Assembly (NCBI GenBank): GCA_031002005.1
Contig: CM061919.1
Span: 226,794,739 to 226,858,738, forward strand
Source: Vandiemenella viatica
Taxonomy: Eukaryota; Arthropoda; Insecta; Orthoptera; Morabidae
DNA: 64,000 bases
Reading direction: 5' to 3'
The translations under genes were made by a program, and so were the position numbers. Positions 23,440 through 33,689 of this stretch are shown here, piece by piece. The notes under the pieces were generated by a model. That model did no database searches. It saw nothing but the letters and a program-made list of their open reading frames with translations, and had not been told where the DNA came from. Positions within the stretch are counted from its first letter, which is position 1, and the number at the start of each line of letters is the position of its first letter.

Positions 23440-24400
23440 TTTACGGGTGTCCAGCCAGATAGCATCATAAGAACACAACGTTTCGACAGCTGGCTCTTCT
23501 GTCTTCATCAGGTGCAGAAAGCGTCAGGTGATGTAAGCTAGAAGTCAACACCTAGACTGGTTTAGTAGAAGTCCATTACTTACAAAAAGAAAGCAGCTCA
23601 TCATAGTTGGACCCCATCTGCTGGCGGTTGCTAGACCGCCCAATCAGAGCATGGCAGAACTGGAAGGGGGAGCCGTACCAGGTAGTACTGATGCTTGTAG
23701 AACTGACCAATCCATTCACAGCAGAAACCTGGTGAAAGGTTGATCCCATCTGCTGGCAGTTGCTGGGCTGTCCAATCAGCGTGTGGCAGACATGGAAAGC
23801 ACGATCCACCAACTGGGTGTGTCGGTGTTATGGACTTCGTATGGAGCTGTACCATATAGCCAGGAACCATCTACTGACACTTACAAAGTCCACAGCAGAA
23901 GCTAGGATGATATGGCTCTATATTCTGGCGGTCCGCGATGCTGGTCGGCCTATTCTGAATGGTCGTAAGTGTTGGCTGGCTTAATCCGTGGTGTCATTTG
24001 CATATATTACTCCATGTTATGAAGATTTGACTCTCTCTTTTTGGAGATCTCTAAAGATTGGCATCCATGCTTCGCTCAGGTAGAGTCCACCATCCTTATT
24101 GATGTTGTTATCACTTAGCCTTATTTCCAACACCCCGCTTATGACCGAATCCCAGATGGAAGAGGCTATGGCCAGAACCACCGTTTTTTCGAACTCTATT
24201 CTGTGCTCTTCATCGAAAGCGTGCTCAGCTATTGCTGACTTTTTCAGTTGCATCAGCCTTAAGTGTCATTTATGCCCATTAAGACGCTCTTTGATGACTC
24301 TGATGGTCTGACCGATATAAACTTTGCCACATACACACGGTATGGAATATTACGATGAGCCATCCTCTCACTACTCCGGGAATGTATCCACTACACACAC
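23440..24400 (-). mobile_element. Penelope-like element type 1, copy c: GIY-YIG + pseudo-LTR
   Basis: On the minus strand CVCGKVYIGQTIRVIKERLN (GIY-YIG, about 24350-24270) is followed by KSAIAEHAFDEEHRIEFEKT and LSEAWMPIFRDLQKE, then a pseudo-LTR ending in a hammerhead-like core (23481-23511). The pseudo-LTR contains a tandem pair about 120 bp apart (CCATCTGCTGGC-GTTGCT at 23626 and 23746). It is 5'-truncated within the nuclease domain and lies antisense in a PRORP intron. Confidence 0.85.
23481..23511 (-). ncRNA. Hammerhead-ribozyme-like core, best preserved copy
   Basis: Reading the minus strand, CTGATGA (23511-23505) is followed by A, GACAG, a 9-base loop, CTGTC and GAAA (23484-23481). 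The GACAG/CTGTC arms pair perfectly as stem II, and both invariant boxes are intact. One extra A lies between the CTGATGA box and the stem. Hammerheads in Penelope-like pseudo-LTRs are established; self-cleavage of this copy is unproven. Confidence 0.5.
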
Positions 24401-24469
24401 CTTGAACTAGACCATAACGGTCGGTCATTGTTGTCCTCTCATTTGTATCTGTTTCAGATCAGTATTACA

Positions 24470-25115
24470 ACATTTGATTAGCGGACACAGTTACATGTGG
24501 CTAAAATAATAACCTCAGTAATATGGCATCCGTGAAAGCAAAAGAAATAAAAAATAATTCTTAAGTTACATTTGCCATGTAATATTAATTTTAGTCTACG
24601 CCACATATATCGATATTAATGTGGAACTACTTTTATTCAAATGAAGTAACAATTTCAGGGCGCTCATGAAAACAATTTAAATTATTTTCTTAAAAAATTA
24701 GAACTACTCATGCCCTGTACTGTAACATTAAAAGCTAGGTGTAACTCTGACACTGCCTAAGTAACAATCTAATCAAAACATCCGCTAACATTACTGATTG
24801 AAAACTAAAGCTTTTATCTCACTTATCTATGGGCAAAGAATTTTTCACAATTTTCTACCTCGAATGAATGTAAATAAATGAAAGCAAGTAGTAAATAATA
24901 TGTTGATTTAAACAAAAAACATATTTTTCTTTCAATTTTTTGGCAATTCATTTTCTTGCGGATGCTTAACTAAATGTTTTTAAATAACCTCTTATATGTA
25001 GTCTCTGGTCATTGTAAATACAACATCGAGGGCTGGCTGGGTGATGTCACAGCATGCCGTCAATGCATGACAGACAGTGACCAAGATTAGCATTGTATTA
25101 GTATAGATTAAATAA
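24470..25115 (-). repeat. Interspersed repeat, copy 1 (inverse of 31630-32220)
   Basis: The reverse complement matches 31630-32220 through several anchor strings: AATCTATACT-ATA, TTGGTCAC, the TGACATCA region, AGATAAAAGCTTTA, AATGTTAGC and CCACATGTAACTGTGTC. There is no ORF and no clear terminal repeat. It is an unclassified repeat family of about 600 bp. Confidence 0.65.
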
Positions 25116-25187
25116 TCAACACTTTTTGTATCCTATCAAACCAGTTATCGTATTTGTATTGATAAGATATTTTGATATTCTTTACAG

Positions 25188-25324
25188 TTATCACAAATGG
25201 TTGAATACTTTTGGCAACAAAAGAAAAAAATCCTTGTGGTAGGTCGCAAGCATATGGAAAAGTGGCCGAAACAACACTTGAATTTAATTTCTCAAAGAGC
25301 CCAGCTTTTTCTAGCTGAAAATAT
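25188..25324 (+). CDS. PRORP: PRORP exon, NYN nuclease core
   Basis: A 137-base exon, acceptor CTTTACAG and donor AT|GTGAGT. It starts in phase 0 and ends with two bases of an Ile codon. The peptide (about residues 319-364) reads LSQMVEYFWQQKKKILVVGR, then KHMEKWPKQH and a run to AQLFLAEN. The VVGRKHM block is the second beta-strand of the PRORP nuclease fold (LVLGRKHM in the human protein). The N-I-S junction with the next exon reproduces the family's (D/N)-I-S-E/Q-DDP sequence. Confidence 0.93.
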
Positions 25325-26700
25325 GTGAGTATAGTTGCTAGCAATGTAAGGTTCATAAAATTGTTTTTCATCTCACAATCATTGCAGTAGTTAAAATAGC
25401 TTAGTTGTAATGCTGTTAAAGTAATTTTTGCATCAACTATATAGTGCATAAGGTTATTAGTAAACAATTAACTGAGACTGTTCTTACAAAATTGTGTGGT
25501 TAGAAACACAATTGTTAATGATGTTCTGTTTCCTTATCTCGTGTATCTGTTACAAAAGGTTATAGAAAATACTTAACAAAGTGTGAGGCAAGAATGCTGG
25601 AAAGACAGAAAGAACCCAAACACAATACTTCAGGAGAACCCTCAGTAAGTTAGGAGGCTGATGAAACATGTAGCAAGTTGATGTGGGTGCACATACAAAA
25701 GGTTAATATGTGAAAGGCAGAAGCAACATGTGGGAAGGCAGAAAAAATTATTATGGAAATGTAAACACATTAGAAATGGTGAATTAAAAAAAATTAACAA
25801 TACTTTTTTTAGTAGAAAAAAATGATGGTTTTACTGGTGGTAAGATGTTATTAGAGGTTGATACTAGGTGGATCTTATAACAGCATTCAGATCCAACTGA
25901 TTTTATGAAATTTTAAGAATTTGGTGTGGCATGCTGGGAGTTGATTAATTATGGTTTTGTATATTTACCATGTAATTAGTTGTGAGTTTGTGTAAATGAA
26001 CATTGTTTTATGGAAAGGAACTATGTAAATGTTATGCAATGTAATTAAAAGTTTGTAATTGTAAGTATTGATATGAGCTACAATGTTTAGAGGACAATTA
26101 TGAGTGGTTTTGACTGGCTTATGTTCATAATTTTGTTTGTAAATATCTTTAATTCTCATTTCTCTGTGTTTCATGATGACAGTGCTCTGTTCTCTCCATT
26201 ATCATAACACAGTGAAGTTATTGAAGTCATGTAACTTGATTACAGATTTTGAATATATCCTTAACAGGAGTTTTGAAGTGTTCTGTTTGACTATATGAAC
26301 TGTGTCGGACATTCGTGATTCAGATTGCACATTAAACTGTAGGTCCCAGAGGAAAGGAACTGGCTATCCTACCTCTGACACAATGGTGTACTATGTCTCA
26401 TTTGGGAGGATCCAACCAACCTTCAGGATGTGGACTAAGTTAGTTTATTATTATTATTATTTCTCAGTTCCAAAAAGTTATTTTCACTGTTGTTTATACT
26501 AGCCAAAATTTTGAGTTAAGGGATCTTGAGCTGATTCGATTTTGGTATTTGAGCGTCTACCTCTAAGCCTGTCTGAGCAACAGTACTTTAAGACTGTTTG
26601 TTTTGACCTTTTTGTTTTGTTCCTTTGTTCAGTTTGCTATGTTTGAGAACATGAATTGGATAATGGAAATAAAGAAACTGCCATAAAGCACTGAAAATAA
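25325..26700 (+). other. PRORP intron sequence, no recognisable feature
   Basis: AT-rich intronic DNA with no ORF or repeat that I can place. Confidence 0.6.
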
Positions 26701-26704
26701 GATA

Positions 26705-26835
26705 GTATAAATTACAAGGAAAGGGAAAATGACTCATAACTCTCCAAAGTTGAAGGTATCGACGGGTGAAGAACATATATGACGAACACAAGAATACACA
26801 ATATTTCAGTTTTACACCTTATTCATGCTGAAGGA
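26705..26835 (+). mobile_element. Penelope-like type 2 pseudo-LTR tag
   Basis: ATTACAAGGAAAGGGAAAAT, then a CCAAAGTTGAAGG-ATCGACGGGTGAAGAAC core and CACAATATTTCAGTTTTACA, the same order as in the inverted-repeat copies at 39580 and 42150. It stands in front of the minus-strand nuclease fragment at 27113-27420, so it may be its inverted end. Confidence 0.55.
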
Positions 26836-27112
26836 AATGAGTCATGTTGTTTGGGAGGTGTGCACATGCCGAAGTTTCTTACATGACTGAGTGTATTATT
26901 GATATGGCAGGGGGACTGAGATGTTATATATAAATATGTATATCACAGATGGTGATAGAATTAGTAATATACCAAAAGAGTACAGAATGTTGAAACAAAA
27001 ATTATGCAAATAAATATTGACATGTAAATTTTGAAAAAAAGTTGTAGCTAGTTAAATGACAATAATGATAATACTAATAATAATGAGTGATGCATCAAAG
27101 AAAGGAATTTTA

Positions 27113-27420
27113 TCAGTGGTTGAGGCCAGGTGGGCGTCTGATATCTAGGATATTTTGGTATCCAATTTCCCATCTCTGAAGCTCTGAAGCAGCGGTGGTT
27201 TTGGAGAAAACTCTGATTGCTCTCACGCTGAAATAGTCATTGAAGTTGTTGGTATTGTGGTAGTTAGCATGTTCTGATATTGGAAGATATAAATTGCGGG
27301 TGTGGACAGTTGGTCTGTGCCCATTCATTCTGGTCGAAAGCTGTTGTGTAATCAGGCCTATATAGGAACTAGTGCAATTGCGGTAAATATCTGAAACTGA
27401 TTGGCCTATAATTTTCGACT
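27113..27420 (-). mobile_element. Penelope-like element type 2, copy b: GIY-YIG tail
   Basis: The minus-strand peptide shows MNGHRPTVHTRNLY, then DYFSVRAIRVF, SELQRWEIGYQNIL and RRPPGLNH. This is the conserved C-terminal half of the nuclease domain, also present at 28520-29560. The upstream YIGL-type start (27330-27400) is partly readable. Confidence 0.75.
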
Positions 27421-28071
27421 CTATTTCTCACCCCTCCTTTATGTACTGGCACTACTATTGCAGTTCTGTGGTAAGCAGCAAGTATCTACACTCAATGTAA
27501 ATAATATTTCAAGATAAGGTACAATGTCACATCCGGCTATCTTTAAGATATCTGTAGTAATATTATCTAAACCAGCCCCATTATATGTTTTTTCAGCTTT
27601 CTTATTTCCTTCAAGATTTCCTCAGGATGTATTTCAAATTTTTGGTATCTTCATTTCTAATTGTGTTGTTAAGCTCATTCTCCGAATTAGACCCTCCGGT
27701 TTGTGATTCATTGTTCCTAATGCTCTCACTAAACCAGTTTCTTAAGTTATTTCTTAAGTCAGTTATATTTTTCAAGATAGGGTAATAACAGTGAGCAAAG
27801 ATTATATTTTACAGCATATTGGAAAACACCATAGAAATTACACTTGTTACCACTATTTTATTTTTTCCTCAAAAATGAACTGGCTGTATTTAAACAGAAA
27901 AATTTGACAGAAATGTATATATTTATTTATTTGTTTTGAATTTATCAGTGCTAATTTTATTTGCTAGATAGTCATACATTTAGATGGAAATAAGTATTAC
28001 ACGTTTGCCATGATATAACTATTACATTGCATTTCACTTAATGTGCCTAACAGTGAGTTTCATTATTGCAG

Positions 28072-28264
28072 ATCACAAGATGATCCGCTCTTCCTTCTGG
28101 CAGCGCTGCATAGTGGACTTGGCACACACATTGTTTCCTGTGACCTTCTGCGTTCTCATATGTACCTACTCAAAGATAAATCACTGAGAAATATTTTTCG
28201 GCGGTGGCAATATTCGCATCAGCGTTTCTTCAATAGTAGCTTCAATAAACAACTATTGATTAAG
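28072..28264 (+). CDS. PRORP: PRORP exon: catalytic Asp-Asp and fourth Asp
   Basis: A 193-base exon, acceptor TTATTGCAG and donor AAG|GTAACT. Its first base completes the Ile codon from 25323-25324. The peptide (about residues 365-428) has SQDDPLFLLAALHSG, whose DD pair corresponds to human Asp478/Asp479. It continues with THIVSCDLLRSH, whose Asp corresponds to Asp499, and RRWQYSHQRFF. With Asp of VIDGLNVA in the earlier exon, all four metal-coordinating aspartates are present, so the enzyme is predicted to be active. Confidence 0.95.
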
Positions 28265-28339
28265 GTAACTGCTCATTATCAAATAGGAAGTCAATAACAA
28301 GATGTAAGTTCGAAAATTGCTATATATATATATATAAAA

Positions 28340-28510
28340 TAAGATAGGATAGGGAAAAATAAACAGATACCCGTCACTTACCACAGATGAAACCAGGACG
28401 GCGAGACGAACACACAAAAACATGTTTTTGTGTTTTTACATGTTCTTCTCGCCCTCCTGCCTTCATCTGTGGTAAGTGATGGGTATATGTTTATTTTTCC
28501 CTATCCTATC
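28340..28510. repeat. Near-perfect palindrome made of two head-to-head pseudo-LTR tags
   Basis: The left arm runs from AAGATAGGATAGGGAAAAAT through CACTTACCACAGATGAA to ACACAAAAACATG. The right arm is its reverse complement, ending ATTTTTCCCTATCCTATCTT. The fold-back covers roughly 80 bases per arm with almost no spacer. A TA dinucleotide run precedes it. It stands immediately before the type 2 coding fragment. Confidence 0.85.
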
Positions 28511-28519
28511 TTATTTTCA

Positions 28520-29560
28520 GTGACTCGTGGCAGTTTCTTTGTTAGTATGTATATATTGTCAGCTCCTTGAAATTCACATGGACTTACTCCCATACACAGG
28601 TCACTTTCCCGGATGTCGACTTTTCCCTCACAAATGGCTATATCCACACAGCTGTCCATATCAAACCGACCAACCTACCTTCATTATGATAGTTGCCACC
28701 CTCATCACATCATACGTTCCCTTGCCTACAGCCTAGGCATTCGAGGCAGTCACATTTGTTCCAGTCAACAAGCCCTTCAACAATATGCCAGCAATATCTC
28801 TGAAGCCCTAATTTCCCGCAATTACCCACCAGATTTAGTTCACAAACAGGTTTCTCATGCCACATCACAACCTACTCAACCTATCAACAATCCACAACCC
28901 TCTAAAACCCACCATAGCCCTGTTTTGATCACCCGTTACTTCCCAGGCTTGGAATTTGTTAACCGAGTCTTGAGACAAGGTTACGACTTCCTTCGAGCCT
29001 GTCCTGATATGAGAAACCTCCTTCCTAAAATCCTCCCTCACCCACCCAGAACCTGCTTCAGCAGACCTCCAAACCTCAACCAACTCTTGGTCCATAAGCA
29101 CGGGGTCCCCCAGCCTGCAAGATAGCCCCAAGGTTGATTTCCTTGCAACAGATCCCGTTGCAAATTATGCAGTATGCACCCGCCTTCCACCACCTTTACC
29201 AACCCCGTAACTGGGGAAAGCTTTCCCATCGCAGGATTCGCCACTTGTGTATCCTCCCACCTTATATACCAATTCACTTGTAACCATTGCCCAGCCTCCT
29301 ACATTGGACTCACAACAAATCCACTGGCCATCAGAATGAATGGACACCGACAATCAGTACACACCAAGAACCCTGACCACCCTGTATCTCATCATGCCAC
29401 TATACATGACACCAACAATTTTAACACCTGCTTCTCGGTCCACGCCATCAGAGTCCTCTCAGATAAAAGCAGTATTTCAGAACTTAGAAGGTGGGAACAG
29501 GCCTATCAGTACCAACTGGGGACCAGACAATCTCCAGGTCTAAATTAAAGATAGCACCAA
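28520..29560 (+). mobile_element. Penelope-like element type 2, copy c: best preserved GIY-YIG region
   Basis: Three blocks read in order. First (28613-28860) comes the post-RT linker, with CHPHHIIRSLAYSLGIRGS and ISRNYPPDLVHKQV. Next (28910-29100) are FPGLEFVNRVLRQGYDFL and RTCFSRPPNLNQLLVHK. Last (29174-29548) is the nuclease: HLIYQFTCNHCPASYIGLTT, RMNGHRQSVHTKN, HATIHDTNNFNTCFSVHAI and LRRWEQAYQYQLGTRQSPG. A Cys-rich CNKSRCKLC-like start is frameshifted. The 124-codon final ORF is intact, so this is a fairly young copy that could still be transcribed with PRORP pre-mRNA. Confidence 0.88.
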
Positions 29561-29945
29561 TTTTCTTCCCACCCATCCCCTTCACTTCCACCTTCTCTCA
29601 TAGAACCACCACTCACCAGAGCCTATCTTTATAGATTGTGACTTCGAATTTTGCTTATTTTAGTTTTAACTTAAAATTTCTGAATATTTTTTTTTCCAGT
29701 TGTTTGCACTTGTGTCCATTACTTGGTGGGCTTTTGGGACCCAGTTAAGTTTGTTATCAAAAGTAATTCCAAGATAATTTACATTTCAAGTCTTCAGCAA
29801 GCAATTTTTTCCCCACCTTTTATTCATAATTAACCTTTTGTTTTTTATCTGTGTATCTAATAAGCTGACTCTTCTTTGCATTTATCTTCATTCCATGTTT
29901 ACCAACCCAATTAGATATCCTGTCCAGATCACCCTGCGACATAGC

Positions 29946-30400
29946 TTAGGTTTTCAAGATTTATTTTTAGCATCCTTCGTTTTCACTGGGGCCATTATTT
30001 CAGGCGTTAAAACTTGGACCTTCATTATAGAAAATAAGAAAGTTGTATGAAACTGTGAAGATTTTGGATCAAGTTTGCATCGCATGATGCATGATTGGTA
30101 TCGATGCATGATGACATTGACATGCGATACAGGGAAACTATTAATTCGCGTGTGAATTAAGTTTTGATTTTCTACCGGCTATATTGGCGAAGATTGTTGT
30201 TAGGCTGAAACGCATCCTGGACCAAACAGACAGTGAAACTTTTTGCTACGTCACAAGGGATGAGAAATTACAGAACATTCAGCTTTATTTTATTACAATT
30301 ATATTTAGGTACACTACTGAGAAGAAATCAGTTAATCCGTTAAACCCGTCATTTTTGACAGGCTTTGTGGCTAGTATATATATAAACAATGAGCAGGAAA
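29946..30400 (+). repeat. Interspersed repeat, copy 1 of 3 (others near 32145-32500 and 32690-33090)
   Basis: The strings AAGATTTATTTTTAGCATCC, ACTGGGGCCATTATTTCAG, GTGAAGATTTTGGATCAA, TGACATTGACATGCGATACAG and CAGCTTTATTTTAT recur in the same order in the two later copies. There is no ORF and no clear terminal structure. The family is unclassified. Confidence 0.7.
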
Positions 30401-30413
30401 TTGCTTTAAGGTA

Positions 30414-30817
30414 ATAAAACTAAGGAAGGACCCAATACTTACCACTGCTTATATATTTTTTTCCTAATTAAAGTTTTTCAAAATATGATATAAATTTATA
30501 TCGTCACTCAGTTATTATGTTGAACACCCACTTTCAATGATAATATACCTTCAGCATTATCGTCTATCGACTCAGTATTTGCACTTCCTCCCTCTCCTAT
30601 ACTACTATCTATGCTGGACAGGTCATGCATCCTCCATTCACCAGATGGCCATCGTTGCGTACATGTCTGGCTCTGCCTGGTGTCATCTCACATTTAGCAG
30701 TTTAGTGTTAACCACCAAAATATTTTGCATTTCTTGTGTTTGTTCTTTTCTATGTTCATCATTCCCAGTCGCCTTTATCAGTGGTAAGTGTTGGGTCATA
30801 TTTTCTATCCTTCCTTA

Positions 30818-30826
<9 letters not shown>
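30414..30826. mobile_element. Short element with inverted pseudo-LTR ends
   Basis: The left end AAAACTAAGGAAGGACCCAA-TACTTACCACTG is the reverse complement of the right end CAGTGGTAAGTGTTGGGTCA...CTATCCTTCCTTAGTTTT. About 310 bp lie between them, with the AATATTTTG tag reversed near 30720. This is consistent with a deleted type 2 Penelope-like copy. It is followed directly by a TA microsatellite (about 30824-30858). Confidence 0.65.
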
Positions 30827-30858
<32 letters not shown>

Positions 30859-30896
30859 GTGATCAATGAAAGAAAAAGCACTAAGTAGCGAAAAGG

Positions 30897-31030
30897 AATT
30901 ACAAATAAGGATAGGGAAATGACCCACCACTTACCTTTAGATGATGGCTGTGGGGTGCGAACACACAGAAAAGACAGAAACACATATGATATAGTAATTT
31001 TTGGGTCTAACCCTTTATCAGCAGTAGAAC
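30897..31030 (+). mobile_element. Penelope-like type 2 pseudo-LTR tag
   Basis: GGATAGGGAAATGACCCACC-ACTTACC, then a GATGGCTGTGGGGTGCGAAC core and TAACCCTTTATCAGCAGTAG. No coding part of the element follows. Confidence 0.5.
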
Positions 31031-31629
31031 ATTAAGGGAAATGGGTGTTGTGGGAGACTGCCACACAGAAAGACGGTTGGCCAGGAAAATGGAAAAAGGG
31101 GGGGGGGGAGAACTAGACAGTATTAGGTCAGCAATATGCAAAAAGAGTATATAATAATAACACGAGCCATGCTTCCCTTTTATTAAGTATAAATTGGACA
31201 AAAAGCAATTTGATGCTGTCCTTTTAGTATTATAGGCAAGTGTTTCATGGAGAACTGAGAGCCGTTAGGAATTAGTGGTCTGAACAGAGTGTGTAACGTT
31301 GTCGGGCCGAAGTGTGGTCAGAACCTGCAATTGTAAGAGAAGAAGTACGATATGCCTTATCCAAGGTCAAAGCAAATAATATAACTAGTGGTGGTGATGG
31401 GAAAGTTGTGTGAACAAAATCCAGAGTTAAGCATGTTATAATTTCTGGACATATTAGAACCTGCAAGCCTAATAATCAGTATCACATTATCTCATATCTT
31501 ATGCTCCTGTATGCCAACGATATACAAAATTGCCACAGGGCGGTAAATTCACACTTAGGACAGGTAGAGGGGCAATGATTCAGAGCTAATACACAAGCAT
31601 AAATAACTATCAAAACTGACCTCTGGTGG

Positions 31630-32220
31630 ACGAATGAGTAAAATCTATACTTATAATATGCAAGTTTTGGTCACCTATGATATCACCTGTCACGCCACAA
31701 CGTCAAGCTATGATGTCATACTTTTTGCCAGATGTTGTTCTAAGTTATGCACATTTTTTAATAACAGTTCTACTTACTTAAATATATGCAAATAAATTAA
31801 CTGTCAGAAAAGTACATGTTCCATTTAAATTGACATAATTATTATTAGTAGCTTAGATTTATTTAATTTTTGTATTATGTAAAAGTATTCATTAAAATCT
31901 TTGGCCACAGGTATGTAAGATAAAAGCTTTAATTTTTGCAATGTTAGCAGTAGTTTTTATAGATTTTTATTAGAACTGGCACTTGACGTTACAGCAGAGG
32001 GCATGAGCAATTTAATTTAAAAAGATAATTTAAATTTTTTTTAGTGTTCTGTTACTTAAAGCATTACTTTATTTTAACAAAAGTAGTTCTGCACTGATTG
32101 CATCTATACAGCATAGACTTAAGTTGGAATGACAAGTTGTTAAGATTTATTTTTAATTTCCTTTGCTTTTACTGATGCCATATTTCAGCCACATGTAACT
32201 GTGTCAGCCCTTCAAAGGTT
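31630..32220 (+). repeat. Interspersed repeat, copy 2 (inverse of 24470-25115)
   Basis: It matches the minus strand of 24470-25115 from AATCTATACTTATA to CAGCCACATGTAACTGTGTC. It is a non-coding, unclassified family and overlaps the start of the second copy of the 29946-30400 family, so the two may be parts of one longer repeat. Confidence 0.6.
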
Positions 32221-33090
32221 GTAGTATCTATCTGAATCACAAATATAAAAAAAGGAAGATGGAAGAGCCCGCAAAGATTTTGATTTAGTTTATATCACGA
32301 TGCATTATTACCACTAAAATGTGATATAGTAAATGTATTAATATGTGTGTGATTGAAGTATTGTTTCTCTGGCGGCAAGTTTAGTACGTGGTTAGGTTGA
32401 AATGCGACCTGGACCAGGATAGCAATGAAAACCTTTTACAGCACAGGGCACTAGGAATTGCATTGAGCTTTATTTTATAACAATTCCATTTATTTAAGCA
32501 ATTGCTAAGAAATGCATTGCTAGAACACTAATAGAAAAGTATGAATTTTGTTTAAATTGGGATATTAATTATTAGTTGTTTCTTTTATTCTGTAATCATT
32601 ACATGGTTTGAATGAAAGAAGTTCCAATTTGATTGTGATATATGTGGCCTAAACCACAATTAAATATTATGTGGCATAGCGTAAGTTGTTAAGATTTATT
32701 TTTAGCATCGTTTTCACTGGGGTTATTATTTCAGCTGCTAAAACATCGATCTTCATAATAAGAAATAATGGTGTAAGAACCTGTGAAGATTTGGGATCAA
32801 TTTTGTATCGTGATACATGATGACACTGACATGCAGTACAGGGAATGTATTAATTTGCATTGATTGAAGCTTTGCTTTTCTAGCAGCAGTGTTAGCCGAG
32901 AGATTGTGGTTAGACTGAAATGTGACCTAGACCATGTTGAGAACTGAAGCAGTTTGCTACAGCACAAGGGATGATAAATTACAATGAGCTTTATTTTATA
33001 ACAATTCTATTTAGCTAAGCAACTGCAGATAATTAAATTACCATGATACTTTGTTAAACCCGTCATTTTTTACGAGCTTTGGGGCTCGTA
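32145..33090 (+). repeat. Two successive copies of the 29946-30400 repeat
   Basis: Copy 2 runs from about 32145 to 32500 and copy 3 from about 32690 to 33090. Both carry the AAGATTTATTTTTA start, the GAAGATTT-GGATCAA and TGACA-TGACATG anchors, and the GAGCTTTATTTTATAACAAT end. The spacing of about 550 bp suggests a local tandem duplication. Confidence 0.65.
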
Positions 33091-33234
33091 ATATAATAAA
33101 ATATAAATACTAAAAATAATCATATTAAAAAATAGACTGTAGTCAAACATCACTTGAGGTTAGTGGTGGTTCAGATTAGGTAGAGGGGATGGAGGCAAAG
33201 AGGATATTATAAAAATAATAATAATGACCAGGTA

Positions 33235-33420
33235 TTATCTTAAGTTGAGACAAGGTGTTTGCCTTGTGCCCAGTTTGTACTGGTAGGCAGGTTCCCACCT
33301 TCTGAGTTCAGAGGAGTTGCTACTATTAGGGAGGACTCTGATAGCATAGATCCTGAAACAGGACTTGAAATTACTTATGTCGTGACTTGCCAAGAGGCAA
33401 AAAAATGATGACTTTATATA
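33235..33420 (-). mobile_element. Penelope-like element type 2, copy d: short GIY-YIG tail fragment
   Basis: The minus-strand peptide HDISNFKSCFRIYAIRVLPN followed by SELRRWEPAYQYKLGTRQTP matches the end of the nuclease in copy c. Only about 60 residues remain. Confidence 0.75.
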
Positions 33421-33689
33421 ATCTCTGACTGAAAACTTCTGAACATTTGGTATTTTCCCACAGTGAACTTCCATCCACCTTCAAATCTCTAAGTTTTCCT
33501 ATTCTCAATGTATACTATTTTTTGACTGAATCTTTAATAAATTGTAGTATGATTTATTACAAGTATTTTAAGTTCTGACAACTGTTCTTGTAACTGTACT
33601 TTTTAAGATGTTATAAATTTTTGAATGCCACACGTGTCAAGATCACTTTAAAGCTTCTGTTTTTCAGCCTTAAATCACAAACTTACTGT

